Counted from the first letter of the stretch, positions 46,007-55,606 are shown. The stretch is DNA of 64,000 nucleotides from an uncultured Nitrospira sp. (GCA_902500775.1 CABVRZ010000003.1:24522-88521), one strand, 5' to 3'. Notes: a model not told the origin generated them from the letters alone. A program made the numbers and translations.

Positions 46007-47386
46007 ATGAACGCGTTTCCACGCTTGATGATTGCGGGCACGTCGAGTGGTGTCGGCAAGACAACAGTGACGTTGGCGATTCTGGCGGCCTTGCGTGAGC
46101 GAGGCCGCCGTGTCCAGCCATTTAAGGGAGGGCCGGATTTCATCGACGCCAGTTACCATACGGCTGCTGCCGGTCTCCCATCACGGAATCTGGACGGCTG
46201 GATATTGGGGGCTGATCTCAATCGTCAGAGTTTTATGCGGGCAGCTGCCGATGCGGATCTCTCCATTATTGAGGGAATGATGGGCCTCTTCGACGGAAGT
46301 TCGCCACTGAATGATATCGGCAGCACGGCGGAACTAGCCAAGCAGTTGGAAGCACCGGTACTACTGATTATCGACGGTAGTGCGATGGCTCGTTCTGCCG
46401 CTGCGATGGTGTCGGGTTACGCACAGTTCGATCCGGCTGTTCGTGTGGCCGGTGTGCTGTTCAATCGTGTGAGCAGCGATGGACATTACAAGTTACTCAA
46501 GGCAGCAGTCGAACAAGAGACGAATGTCATTCCGCTCGGCTATCTGCGTCCTGATCCCACGGTGTCGATTGTCGAGCGCCATTTGGGTCTCGTGATGCCT
46601 GGTCACGAACAAGCTCCTGGTCTGTACCAGCGATTAGCCGGGCTGGTGCAGGACACCGTTGATCTGGAGGGTCTTGAAGTGCTCGCGAAGTCGTGCGCGC
46701 CGTTTCCCTTCACACGAGATCCTATTGCTCAACTAGCTCCGAGGACGGTACGGATCGGTGTGGCGCGGGATGCAGCCTTTTGCTTCTACTATCCTGACAA
46801 TCTCGAGCTGCTTGAAGCCAAAGGGGGCGCATTGGTCTCATTTTCTCCGCTCCATGACGAGATGCTTCCGGATGATCTTGGACTGTTGTATTTCGGCGGA
46901 GGATATCCTGAGTTGCATGGTGCGGCGTTAGCGGCCAATAGGCCGATGAAACAGGCGATCCGCCGATTTGCTGAGCGCGGGGGGAGCATTTATGCAGAGT
47001 GTGGTGGGATGATGTATCTCACAGAGGGCATCAGGGATTCAAATGACATTCTGCATGAAATGGTTGGGTTGTTCCCGGCGGAAGCGACGATGCAGAGCAA
47101 GCGGATGACCCTAGGGTATCGCGCGATCGAACTGACACAACCTTGCGTGATAGGGCCAACAGGCCTCGGTGCGCGGGGACATGAATTTCATTATTCTTCG
47201 TTGAACCCAAAAGGCTCTCTCACCTATGCTGCGACAGTGAGAGATGCAGGAGGGGAGCGTCAAGGGACTGACGGACTCATGGTCAATAATGTCTTGGGGT
47301 TCTACGCGCATCTGCATTTTGCCAGTCAGCCGAGCATGGCCACATCCTTGATCGCCAGTGCGCGTAACACGATTTGCCAGCGGTGA
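46007..47386 (+). CDS. cobB: Cobyrinic acid a,c-diamide synthase
   Basis: A 459-residue ATP-dependent amidotransferase (CobB/CbiA). N-terminal ATPase motif is AGTSSGVGKTT, with FKGGPDFIDASYH; C-terminal glutaminase domain has the catalytic Cys in YAECGGMMYL and His in YAHLHF. It starts 6 bases after btuB. Corrin-ring synthesis genes are not in this window, so the enzyme may work on salvaged cobyrinic acid or with genes elsewhere. Confidence 0.93.
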   Translation: MNAFPRLMIAGTSSGVGKTTVTLAILAALRERGRRVQPFKGGPDFIDASYHTAAAGLPSRNLDGWILGADLNRQSFMRAAADADLSIIEGMMGLFDGSSPLNDIGSTAELAKQLEAPVLLIIDGSAMARSAAAMVSGYAQFDPAVRVAGVLFNRVSSDGHYKLLKAAVEQETNVIPLGYLRPDPTVSIVERHLGLVMPGHEQAPGLYQRLAGLVQDTVDLEGLEVLAKSCAPFPFTRDPIAQLAPRTVRIGVARDAAFCFYYPDNLELLEAKGGALVSFSPLHDEMLPDDLGLLYFGGGYPELHGAALAANRPMKQAIRRFAERGGSIYAECGGMMYLTEGIRDSNDILHEMVGLFPAEATMQSKRMTLGYRAIELTQPCVIGPTGLGARGHEFHYSSLNPKGSLTYAATVRDAGGERQGTDGLMVNNVLGFYAHLHFASQPSMATSLIASARNTICQR

Positions 47387-47389
47387 GCG

Positions 47390-47617
47390 ATGAGAGGCCC
47401 GGTACAGAAGACTTGTGAAGCTTGCAGGAACCTCTTCCAGTGTGATGGATACCAGTGCTGGTGCGGCAGGTTGGGCATTACTGAGTTGCAGATGGATTGG
47501 ATCGCTGCACGGTATAAGGATTGTCTCTGTCGAGTCTGTTTAGAGCAAATCGCCATGGGTGAATTGGGGCCGAAGACAACCCTCTCGATTCAATACACTG
47601 AGCAGAAAGTAAAATGA
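47390..47617 (+). CDS. Cys-rich CWC-type small protein
   Basis: A 75-residue protein with many Cys (CEACRNLFQC, CWCG, CLCRVC). The CxxC..F.C....CWC pattern fits the Cys_rich_CWC family, probably a metal-binding module. It overlaps bluB by four bases and sits in the cobalamin operon; cobalt handling is possible but not shown. Confidence 0.75.
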   Translation: MRGPVQKTCEACRNLFQCDGYQCWCGRLGITELQMDWIAARYKDCLCRVCLEQIAMGELGPKTTLSIQYTEQKVK

Positions 47618-48414
47618 GCCGAGTACAAGGGAGATTTTCAGCGGCTGAACGAGATGCCGTCTATCGGGCAATTTTCGAGCGCCGGGATGTGCGTAAAAAC
47701 TTTCTCCCGACGCCAATCTCTGAACCCGTGATGACGCGATTGCTGTCGGCCGCTCATCATGCCGGGTCAGTCGGTTTCATGCAACCGTGGGATTTTGTGG
47801 TGATACGAAATGCGGCGACGAAACGAGCGGTGAAGGGTTTATTCGTTGAAGCCAATACGGAAGCCGCACGCCGTTATACAGGTCCGAAGGGAGATCTCTA
47901 CCGACGTTTGAAACTGGAGGGGATCGAAGAGGCGCCGGTCAACCTGTGCATCACGTGTAGCCGGCGGCGTGGCGGTCGTGATGTGCTTGGTCGTTCCACG
48001 GTGCGTGCCATGGATCTCTACAGTACCTGTTGCGCTGTTCAAAATCTTTGGCTTGCGGCTAGGGCTGAAGGGATCGGTGTTGGTTGGGTCAGTATTCTTG
48101 ATCATGAGGCGCTGAAGCGAGTGGTGGGTGTTCCCAAATCAGTGACGATTCTGGCGTATCTGTGCCTGGGCTACGTCTCGAAATTTGAACCGGCTCCTGA
48201 TTTGGAGACGGCGGGGTGGCGCAACCGGATTCCAGTGAGCCGATTGATTCATTACGATGCGTGGGGCAATCAAGATCACGAGGAGGAGCGGGACGAGTAT
48301 GAGAATCACGAAGGTGTACACCAGAACGGGAGACGCGGGAAAGACAAGACTCGCCGGCGGCCAACAGGTGTGGAAGGACAGTCTTCGAGTCGAGGCCTAC
48401 GGCACCGTCGATGA
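47614..48414 (+). CDS. bluB: 5,6-dimethylbenzimidazole synthase
   Basis: A 266-residue flavin-destroying oxygenase that makes the lower ligand DMB from FMN and oxygen. Motifs: ERRDVRKNFLPTPI, RLLSAAHHAGSVGFMQPWDF and VGWVSILDH. The usual family length is about 215-235 residues; the last 38 residues are highly charged and overlap the cobO gene by 116 bases, so the original stop may have been lost. The protein core appears intact. Confidence 0.9.
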   Translation: MSRVQGRFSAAERDAVYRAIFERRDVRKNFLPTPISEPVMTRLLSAAHHAGSVGFMQPWDFVVIRNAATKRAVKGLFVEANTEAARRYTGPKGDLYRRLKLEGIEEAPVNLCITCSRRRGGRDVLGRSTVRAMDLYSTCCAVQNLWLAARAEGIGVGWVSILDHEALKRVVGVPKSVTILAYLCLGYVSKFEPAPDLETAGWRNRIPVSRLIHYDAWGNQDHEEERDEYENHEGVHQNGRRGKDKTRRRPTGVEGQSSSRGLRHRR

Positions 48415-48895
48415 ATTGAATTCTTCCATCGGGATCGTCCGGGTGCTCAATAGCGAAACGCAGGGGGGTAACAAACAGGCTGGTCAGTTGGAGGATGAGC
48501 TGCGATGGGTGCAGAACAAGCTCTTTGATGTCGGGAGCATTCTCGCGACGGCACCAGGACAGACATTTAGGAACATGCCACAGGTGATGGCGAACGATGT
48601 CACGCGCCTCGAAAAAATGATCGATCGATGCCAGAAGACTTTGGAACCGCTGAAGGAGTTCATTCTCCCTGGTGGCGGGAAAGTCTCGAGCTTTCTGCAC
48701 CAGGCGAGGACTATTTGTCGGCGAGCGGAGCGTCTGTGTGTGGCACTCTCGAAGACCGAGCCGGTTGATCCGCAGATCATCAAGTTTATCAATCGCCTGA
48801 GCGATACCCTCTTTGTCCTCGCTCGGTGGGTCGCGAAGACACAGGGCGAGCCCGAGTTTTTGTGGGAACGGAATGTCGCCAAAAACTCCACGTAA
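48299..48895 (+). CDS. cobO: Cob(I)yrinic acid a,c-diamide adenosyltransferase (PduO type)
   Basis: ATG 48299, with AGGAGGAG before it, gives 198 residues. PduO-type ATP:corrinoid adenosyltransferase hallmarks are TKVYTRTGDAGKTRLAGGQ, RVEAYGTVDELNSSIG and RTICRRAERLCVAL. It overlaps the end of bluB by 116 bases and cobU by 23. Adenosylates corrinoid intermediates in the cytoplasm. The name CobO refers to function; the fold is PduO. Confidence 0.9.
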   Translation: MRITKVYTRTGDAGKTRLAGGQQVWKDSLRVEAYGTVDELNSSIGIVRVLNSETQGGNKQAGQLEDELRWVQNKLFDVGSILATAPGQTFRNMPQVMANDVTRLEKMIDRCQKTLEPLKEFILPGGGKVSSFLHQARTICRRAERLCVALSKTEPVDPQIIKFINRLSDTLFVLARWVAKTQGEPEFLWERNVAKNST

Positions 48896-49433
48896 ACGTC
48901 GGACGGCAGGGCGACCCAAGGGCCGTATTATTCTTGTGTTGGGTGGAGCCTCATCCGGGAAAAGCGAGATCGCGCTTCAGTTAGGCGGCTCGAGTCGGCC
49001 ACGTGCATTCGTGGCGACTGGGCAGGGCCTTGATGATGAAATGGTGGAGCGAATTGCTCGGCATCAGACGTCTCGTTCCGCCGAATGGCAGACTGTTGAA
49101 GAACCTCTCGATGTGGAGGCATGGTTTGCTAAGCAAGGACCAGCGTATCGGACGATCGTGTTCGACTGTGTGACACTCTGGTTAAGTAATCTGCTCGGAA
49201 GTGGTCTCGTGGACTCAATCATTCTTGCTCGGATTGAACCCCTTCTTGAGGCGATGCGAGTTACTGGAGCCAATGTCATTATCGTCAGTAATGAGTTAGG
49301 ATGTGGCCTTGTTCCCGCTGAACCATCGGTGCGAGCCTTTCGCGATCTTTCTGGACGAGTGAATCAATGCCTTGCCGCAGGGGCGGATGAAGCCTATCTG
49401 GTGGTCAGTGGACTTCCGCTTCGCCTGAAGTGA
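48873..49433 (+). CDS. cobU: Adenosylcobinamide kinase / guanylyltransferase
   Basis: ATG 48873 gives 186 residues after removing upstream overlap. Motifs: P-loop GGASSGKS, ERIARHQTSR, and NELGCGLVPAEPSVRAFRD. The bifunctional enzyme phosphorylates adenosylcobinamide and transfers GMP to it, preparing the lower-ligand step catalysed with cobT and cobS products. Confidence 0.93.
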   Translation: MSPKTPRKRRTAGRPKGRIILVLGGASSGKSEIALQLGGSSRPRAFVATGQGLDDEMVERIARHQTSRSAEWQTVEEPLDVEAWFAKQGPAYRTIVFDCVTLWLSNLLGSGLVDSIILARIEPLLEAMRVTGANVIIVSNELGCGLVPAEPSVRAFRDLSGRVNQCLAAGADEAYLVVSGLPLRLK

Positions 49434-49446
49434 GGAAAGGAGCATT

Positions 49447-50499
49447 ATGTCGATTCAGGATGTCTGTCGTCAGATTCAACCGCTGGATTTAGCTCTACAA
49501 ACCAAAGCACAGACTCATTTAGGCCGGCTGACCAAGCCGCTTGGCAGCCTCGGCAAGCTCGAGGAGTTGGCGACAGCCTATGTCACCATGACCGGTGAAT
49601 TAAAGCCAAGTATCCCCCGTGGAATGGTCTTCACCTTCGCTGCGGATCATGGTGTCACCGCAGAAGGTGTGAGTGCGTATCCCCGTGAAGTGACTCCGCA
49701 AATGGTGTTGAATTTCCTTCGGGGTGGAGCCGGTATCAACGTCCTCGCTCGACATGCGGGCGTGGTTGTCCGTGTGGTCGACATCGGAGTTGATTACGAG
49801 TTTACGGCCGCCCCTGGGTTGATTCATCGCAAAATCATGAATGGGACGCACAATCTTTCGCGTGAACCGGCAATGACCAGAGAACAGGCAGAGCGCGCTG
49901 TCATGGTGGGGATCGAGTTGGCGACGGAAGCCGTAGAGGAAGGCATCGGCCTCATTGGAACCGGGGAAATGGGCATCGGGAATACGACTTCCAGTGCGGC
50001 CATTACTGCGGTGATGACCGGTCGGCCTGTGGAAGCGGTCACCGGGCATGGGACCGGTATTCAGGAGTCCGATCGTGCGCACAAGGTACGCGTGATTCAA
50101 CGCGCTCTTGATCTCCATCGTCCGAAGCCGTCCGATCCGATCGGTGTGCTGGCGAAGATTGGCGGATTGGAAATTGCTGGGTTGGCTGGACTGATGCTCG
50201 GAGCAGCAGCCTCCCGGATGCCTGTAGTGCTGGATGGATTTATCGCCGGTGCCGCGGCATTGGTCGCCGTGGGAATTGAGCCGTTGTGTCGCGAGTATCT
50301 CATTGCCGCGCACCGATCCGTTGAGCAGGGGCATCGTGCAATTCTGAACCATCTGCGATTGACCCCGCTGTTTGACCTCGATTTTCGACTCGGCGAGGGG
50401 ACCGGCGCCTGTTTAGGAATGGATCTCGTTTGTGCGGCGGTCAAAGTCTATACGGAGATGGCGACCTTCGAAGAAGCCGGTGTTGCAAACAAGCTGTGA
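49447..50499 (+). CDS. cobT: Nicotinate-nucleotide--DMB phosphoribosyltransferase
   Basis: A 350-residue enzyme that activates the lower ligand by making alpha-ribazole phosphate. Motifs: LTKPLGSLGKLEELA, FAADHGVTAEGVSAYP, GTGEMGIGNTTSSAA and the catalytic Glu in GEGTGA. AAAGGAG precedes the ATG. It follows cobU by 13 bases. Confidence 0.96.
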   Translation: MSIQDVCRQIQPLDLALQTKAQTHLGRLTKPLGSLGKLEELATAYVTMTGELKPSIPRGMVFTFAADHGVTAEGVSAYPREVTPQMVLNFLRGGAGINVLARHAGVVVRVVDIGVDYEFTAAPGLIHRKIMNGTHNLSREPAMTREQAERAVMVGIELATEAVEEGIGLIGTGEMGIGNTTSSAAITAVMTGRPVEAVTGHGTGIQESDRAHKVRVIQRALDLHRPKPSDPIGVLAKIGGLEIAGLAGLMLGAAASRMPVVLDGFIAGAAALVAVGIEPLCREYLIAAHRSVEQGHRAILNHLRLTPLFDLDFRLGEGTGACLGMDLVCAAVKVYTEMATFEEAGVANKL

Positions 50500-50504
50500 C
50501 GCCT

Positions 50505-51269
50505 ATGGGAGCTGTCGCCCGTCCATTCATCTTTGCCTGGCATTTTCTCACGACTATTCCTCTGAGCAGAGTTCATCATGAACCGACGGCGCCTGAGCTC
50601 GCGACGTCGATGGCGTGGTATCCCGTCGTCGGCTTGCTGATAGGCGGTAGTTTGGCTATCGCTGATTTGGTATTGCACACAGGCTTTGACCCTCTCGTCG
50701 TGAACGCACTGTTGATCGCGCTCTTGGTACTGCTGACACGCGGACTTCATCAGGATGGCTTGGCTGATACTTTGGATGGATTGGCCGGAGGCGGCACAGT
50801 GAGCGAACGACTGTCGATCATGCGCGACCCTCACATCGGTGCACTCGGGGCAACCGGGCTCTTTCTCTCGCTGATTCTCCGGTATGTGGGTTTGATGGCG
50901 TTGCCTCAGGAATTGCGGCTACCGGCGCTGTGCTGTATGCCGGCTGTTGGCCGGTGGGCTATGGTGACTTCAGCGTGGGTTTCTCCCTATGCCAGGAAAG
51001 AAGGAGGGTTGGCTGCACCATTTCTTACCCATCTATCCTGGCGGCACGTTGTCCTGGCGACACTGGTTGTGGCTGTTGGACTGGGCGTGGGTTTTGGCGT
51101 CGTTAGCTCGTTCGTCGTCATGATGGGTGGAGCATTTGTCGTGTTGATGGGTTGGTGGGGGTGCCGCAGCTGGTTCGGTGGGATCACCGGAGATACCCTT
51201 GGGGCAACCAACGAGACCGTTGAAATTCTGTTCTTGTTGTTCGTTCCTCTCTTGCTCCGGTTGTCATGA
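50505..51269 (+). CDS. cobS: Adenosylcobinamide-GDP ribazoletransferase
   Basis: ATG 50505 gives 254 residues. This membrane protein joins cobinamide-GDP and alpha-ribazole. Motifs: FLTTIPLSR, WYPVVGLLIGG and GLHQDGLADTLDGLAGG, typical for CobS, plus several membrane segments. It begins 5 bases after cobT and its stop overlaps cbiB (ATGA). Confidence 0.94.
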   Translation: MGAVARPFIFAWHFLTTIPLSRVHHEPTAPELATSMAWYPVVGLLIGGSLAIADLVLHTGFDPLVVNALLIALLVLLTRGLHQDGLADTLDGLAGGGTVSERLSIMRDPHIGALGATGLFLSLILRYVGLMALPQELRLPALCCMPAVGRWAMVTSAWVSPYARKEGGLAAPFLTHLSWRHVVLATLVVAVGLGVGFGVVSSFVVMMGGAFVVLMGWWGCRSWFGGITGDTLGATNETVEILFLLFVPLLLRLS

Positions 51270-52222
51270 CCGGCGGAGAACTGTTCATCGCTTCAGCCCT
51301 GGATGCCGTGGTTGGCGATCCGCACTCGTTGCCGCATCCTGTTCGTGTGATGGGACGATGTATTACATGGTTTGAGTATGAAATTCGGAAGGTCTGCCGG
51401 AGTGCGATCAGCCTTCGCCTCGCAGGAATTTGTCTTGCCGTCGCATTACCAACCCTGACCTTTGTGCTTGCCGCAGTTCTCATCGAGGAGGCTGAACAGT
51501 TTGCTGGATGGTTTGGGTCTGCACTCTCGATCATCTTGGCATCAATGACGTTGGCTGCGCGGGATCTGTGGGACCATGCCCATGCGGTGGGTAGTCCACT
51601 CCAGGCCGGGAATCTCTCAGCTGCGCGTCGAGCGGTGGGGATGATTGTCGGGAGAGATACGGCCGGACTATCCCCATCGGAGGTCGCTCGTGCGACTGTT
51701 GAGACAGTCGCAGAAAGTGCGGCAGATGGTGTGGTTGCCCCTCTCCTGTACTTGGCCATAGGTGGTGCCCCCTTAGCATTGGCGTACAAGGCCATCAATA
51801 CGCTTGATTCCATGATTGGTCACCGCGATACCCGTTATGCTGATTTTGGATGGGCATCAGCTCGGCTCGACGATCTGGTCAACTGGATCCCGGCGCGGCT
51901 TGCAGGGTCGGCGTTGATTCTTGGCGCCGGTTTGATCACCAGACAACTGGAACCAGTTCGTCAGGGGTGGTGCGTGTTCAGCCGAGATGGAGGGAAGCAC
52001 CCCAGTCCCAACAGCGGGAGGCCTGAGGCAGCGATGGCCGGTGTTTTGGGCGTGAGACTCGGTGGCATCAATTTCTATGACGGCATTCCACAGGAGCGTC
52101 CAATCCTTGGGTCAGAAGGGCGCCTTGTCGAGCCCGACGACATTCTGTCGGCAACGAAGGTGATGGCGATGGGCACGGTGCTGGTTGTTCTCCTGGCTGT
52201 GGGAATCAGATGGCTCGTGTAA
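51266..52222 (+). CDS. cbiB: Adenosylcobinamide-phosphate synthase
   Basis: A 318-residue membrane enzyme (CbiB/CobD) that attaches aminopropanol phosphate to cobyric acid. Motifs: DAVVGDPHSLPHPVRVMG, ESAADGVVAPLLYLAIGG, INTLDSMIGHRDTRYADFG and DGGKHPSPNSGRPEAAMAG. The end overlaps the cobD start by 13 bases. Confidence 0.95.
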   Translation: MTGGELFIASALDAVVGDPHSLPHPVRVMGRCITWFEYEIRKVCRSAISLRLAGICLAVALPTLTFVLAAVLIEEAEQFAGWFGSALSIILASMTLAARDLWDHAHAVGSPLQAGNLSAARRAVGMIVGRDTAGLSPSEVARATVETVAESAADGVVAPLLYLAIGGAPLALAYKAINTLDSMIGHRDTRYADFGWASARLDDLVNWIPARLAGSALILGAGLITRQLEPVRQGWCVFSRDGGKHPSPNSGRPEAAMAGVLGVRLGGINFYDGIPQERPILGSEGRLVEPDDILSATKVMAMGTVLVVLLAVGIRWLV

Positions 52223-53322
52223 AAAAACCCCTGCATGGTGGGAATATCTACGGGGCCGCACGAGAGCTGAAATGTGATACCGGCGAGATCATCGATTTCA
52301 GTGCGAGCATCAATCCATTGGGCCCTTCCCCGTATGTTTGGAAAGCCATCGCCTCTTCCAGGCATCTCTTGGGCCATTATCCAGACCCAGACTGTTGGGT
52401 TCTTCGCCTCGCGCTGGCCGCATTGTGGCGGATTGATCCGGGCCAGATTGTTGTTGGGAATGGCTCCACGGAGCTGATTGATGCGCTGCCTCGTGCGTTA
52501 AAGATTCAACGGCTCCTTGTCGTCCAGCCTACCTTTTCCGAATATGCTTCGGCGATGAAGCGAGCTGGGGGATCCACCACAACACTCTATGCACATCGAC
52601 GCGACCACTATGCGATCCCAATCGATCGTATTCGGCAGGTCTTGGAAACAGGACGACGTGATGGAAAATCTATTGATGGAATAATCCTCTGCCATCCCAA
52701 CAGCCCAACAGGGCAGGCCTGTACAGTGGAAGATCTTGTGCAACTTGCGATGATTGCTCACCGACGCGGTCGCTGGTTGATTCTCGACGAATCATTTACT
52801 GATTATTGTCCTGACCGATCCATCCTGGGGCGAGTGGAATTGCGGTCGCATGTGATCGTCCTGCGCAGCATGACCAAGTTCCATGCGTTGCCCGGACTGC
52901 GAGTGGGCTATGCCGTGGCGGCACCGGCAACTGCCGGACGACTCCAGCGACAGCTACCGCCTTGGTCGGTGAGTGCGATGGGACAAGTTGCGGCGGTGGC
53001 GGCTTTGAAAGATGAAGCTCATGCGAGAAGAAGCCTGAAGTATATGAGCGTGGAGCGTGAGCGCTTTCGAATGAAGCTTGCGGCGTTACCTGGCTGTACG
53101 GTGATGCCCACTTATGCGAACTATTGTTTAGTCGAGTTACCTCGTGGCCAGGCTGCACGGGACATCACCGAACGCTTACGCGGGAGAGGGGTGTTGATTC
53201 GAGATTGTTCTTCAGTGCCCGGTGCCAACTCGCGGTCCGTTCGACTCGCCGTCAGAACGAGGATCGAGAATGACCGGCTTATTCGAGAACTTTCTCCATT
53301 GCTCCTTAACCATGGTTCGTGA
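52210..53322 (+). CDS. cobD: Threonine-phosphate decarboxylase
   Basis: A 370-residue class I/II PLP enzyme (CobD/CobC) supplying aminopropanol phosphate for cbiB. Motifs: HGGNIYGAARE, IIDFSASINPLGPSP, LCHPNSPTGQ and the PLP Lys in RSMTKFHALPGLRVGY. Start overlaps the end of cbiB; the stop overlaps cbiZ (GTGA). Confidence 0.92.
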   Translation: MARVKKPLHGGNIYGAARELKCDTGEIIDFSASINPLGPSPYVWKAIASSRHLLGHYPDPDCWVLRLALAALWRIDPGQIVVGNGSTELIDALPRALKIQRLLVVQPTFSEYASAMKRAGGSTTTLYAHRRDHYAIPIDRIRQVLETGRRDGKSIDGIILCHPNSPTGQACTVEDLVQLAMIAHRRGRWLILDESFTDYCPDRSILGRVELRSHVIVLRSMTKFHALPGLRVGYAVAAPATAGRLQRQLPPWSVSAMGQVAAVAALKDEAHARRSLKYMSVERERFRMKLAALPGCTVMPTYANYCLVELPRGQAARDITERLRGRGVLIRDCSSVPGANSRSVRLAVRTRIENDRLIRELSPLLLNHGS

Positions 53323-54050
53323 TGAAGAAGACTTCTGTACGGGTCCATACTCGTCATCGTGTCATAGGGCAGACGCTGGTGATTGAGCTTGAGGGGCGAA
53401 AGCGTGTGCTGTCATCGGCTCCACAAGGGGGAGGGCTCACGGTGGCTTCCTACATCCTCAATCATCAGGTAGAGGCCACTCCCTTGGTGGCTGGGAAACA
53501 GTCAATGCCCTTTCAGGAGCCCGGACGTTGTTTGCGGGCGTTGGCTACTCGCATGGGAATCCATGCACCGACTGTTGGGTTGATGACGGCGGTTCCGATG
53601 ACTCAAGTAGTGACAGCACGAGCTGCGTGGGATGGGTTATGGGTGGAGTGTTTTGCCACGGTTGGTGTCACGAATGCCGTTCGAGCTGGCGAATGGCCAC
53701 CTCGAGGCCCTGGTAGCAAGCGATCAACCACACCTGGGACGATTAACCTCATGCTCATCACAAACGGCAGCCTGTCTCAGTCCGCAATGGTCGGTGCGGT
53801 ACAGGTTGCGACAGAGGCCAAGAGCGGCGTGCTACGAGATCATGATGTGCTGAGTTGCCTGGGCGACGCTGCAGCTACCGGAACCGGGACCGATGCGGTC
53901 GTGATTGCGTGCTCGCTTCGGGGACAGGGGCCGTTCCATGTCTATAGCGGGACACACACCGTGATTGGGGCGTTGGTAGGACGAGTTGTGAGCGACTGTA
54001 TTATTCGTGGCTTGGCGAAGGCAAAAGCCTGGCATGAGGCACATCGATGA
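53319..54050 (+). CDS. cbiZ: Adenosylcobinamide amidohydrolase
   Basis: A 243-residue protein (GTG 53319 or ATG 53322). It removes the aminopropanol arm from imported cobinamides so they can be rebuilt with the cell's own lower ligand. Motifs: HQVEATPL-type remnants, AAWDGLWVECFATVGVTNAV, GTINLMLITNGSLS, and DHDVLSCLGDAAATGTGTDA. It couples to cobQ by ATGA overlap. Its presence strongly suggests cobamide remodelling. Confidence 0.92.
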   Translation: MMKKTSVRVHTRHRVIGQTLVIELEGRKRVLSSAPQGGGLTVASYILNHQVEATPLVAGKQSMPFQEPGRCLRALATRMGIHAPTVGLMTAVPMTQVVTARAAWDGLWVECFATVGVTNAVRAGEWPPRGPGSKRSTTPGTINLMLITNGSLSQSAMVGAVQVATEAKSGVLRDHDVLSCLGDAAATGTGTDAVVIACSLRGQGPFHVYSGTHTVIGALVGRVVSDCIIRGLAKAKAWHEAHR

Positions 54051-55606
54051 CGGCACGGGCACTTGCTGTTCTTGGAACCGGGTCGGACGTGGGTAAAAGT
54101 CTGATCACGGCGGGGATTTGCCGGCTACTTCACCGTACAGGCGTACGTCTGGCTCCATTCAAAGCGCAGAATATGTCGCTGAATTCGTTCGTGACTCCTG
54201 AGGGTGGGGAAATTGGCCGAGCTCAGGCGCTCCAGGCTGAGGCCTGTGGAATCCTCCCTCACGTTGATATGAACCCGATCTTGCTCAAGCCTGAGTCGGA
54301 TACCTGCTCGCAGGTGGTCGTGCGGGGAGCCGTGTGGTCAAAACAGGAGGCCTCTACCTATTTTGAACAAAGACAGCAGCTGTGGGCGATCGTGCAGGAC
54401 AGCTACACTCGGCTGGCCAGCCAGTACGAGGTGGTGATGATCGAAGGGGCTGGAAGTGCGGCAGAGGTGAATCTTCGAGAGCGGGATCTGGTCAATTGGC
54501 CGGTCGTCAAGCTGGCTGATGCCAGTGTCGTGTTGGTGGCTGACATCGATCGCGGGGGTGTCTTTGCGCAAGTGATCGGAACATTAGACTTACTGAAACC
54601 GGATGAACGAGCCCGAGTTTGTGGCGTGATCATCAATAAATTCCGAGGAGATGCGAAGCTATTTGCCGATGGGGTGACGTTCCTGGAGTCTCGGAGTGGG
54701 ATTCCCGTCCTGGGTGTCGTGCCCTTCTTGCGAGATCTGATGTTAGACCAAGAAGACAGTCTGGATCTGGCAGGTCAGCAACAGATCGCTTTTTCGTCAG
54801 AGCGAATCAATATCGCCGTTATTCTTTTACCGCACATGAGCAACTTTACCGACTTCAATGCATTGAGAGCCGAGCCTGATATCGCCCTGAACTACATTGC
54901 CAAGCCAGCGTCGCTGAGTGATGCGGATATCGTAATCATTCCCGGAAGTAAGAATACGCTAGCCGACCTCTCTTATCTGCGAGAACAGGGGTATGGAGAT
55001 ATCATTGATCGCCATGTGTCTAGCGGGAGAGAGCTTGTCGGGATCTGCGGTGGCTATCAAATGCTTGGGCGAACCATCTCGGACCCATACGCGGTTGAAC
55101 AGGGTGGCGAGAGTAGGGGATTAAGCTACTTGAGTACGAAGACTGAGCTCAGACCAACAAAGCACACCACGCAAGTAGAAGCCAATCCAACTGACTCATT
55201 AGTGCATGAACAGAACACAGTTCGAGGCTATCAAGTCCATATGGGATCCACTGTGCTCATACACGAACGTCCATGTTTTCGAATTCAGCGTGGTGTTGTC
55301 CCGATGGGAGGAGCCCATTCGATACGGGTCATGACAGAGGATCTTTTTGATGGGGCAATTCGTGAGGATGGTCTTGTTTGGGGCACCTATATTCATGGAG
55401 TCTTTGATGAGCCTCATTTTCGTCGAGCCTGGCTCAATCGTGCCCGGCTCAGGAAGGGGTTTCCACCGCTTGATGGTCATCTCTCAACATCGGTCACGGC
55501 TCGACTGCAGGGTGAGCTTGATCGGTGGGCAGACCATCTGTCTCGGTCCATTGATCTGTCATGCCTGCTGGCTAGGTTTGACAATCGACGCAAAGTTTCT
55601 CAGTAA
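54047..55606 (+). CDS. cobQ: Adenosylcobyric acid synthase
   Basis: A 519-residue amidotransferase that makes four amidations of the corrin ring. Motifs: GTGSDVGKSLITAGICR, FKAQNMSLNSFVT, EGAGSAAEVNL and the GATase Cys in GICGGYQMLG with the His region EPHFRR. It is the last gene of the cobalamin series. Confidence 0.94.
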   Translation: MTARALAVLGTGSDVGKSLITAGICRLLHRTGVRLAPFKAQNMSLNSFVTPEGGEIGRAQALQAEACGILPHVDMNPILLKPESDTCSQVVVRGAVWSKQEASTYFEQRQQLWAIVQDSYTRLASQYEVVMIEGAGSAAEVNLRERDLVNWPVVKLADASVVLVADIDRGGVFAQVIGTLDLLKPDERARVCGVIINKFRGDAKLFADGVTFLESRSGIPVLGVVPFLRDLMLDQEDSLDLAGQQQIAFSSERINIAVILLPHMSNFTDFNALRAEPDIALNYIAKPASLSDADIVIIPGSKNTLADLSYLREQGYGDIIDRHVSSGRELVGICGGYQMLGRTISDPYAVEQGGESRGLSYLSTKTELRPTKHTTQVEANPTDSLVHEQNTVRGYQVHMGSTVLIHERPCFRIQRGVVPMGGAHSIRVMTEDLFDGAIREDGLVWGTYIHGVFDEPHFRRAWLNRARLRKGFPPLDGHLSTSVTARLQGELDRWADHLSRSIDLSCLLARFDNRRKVSQ

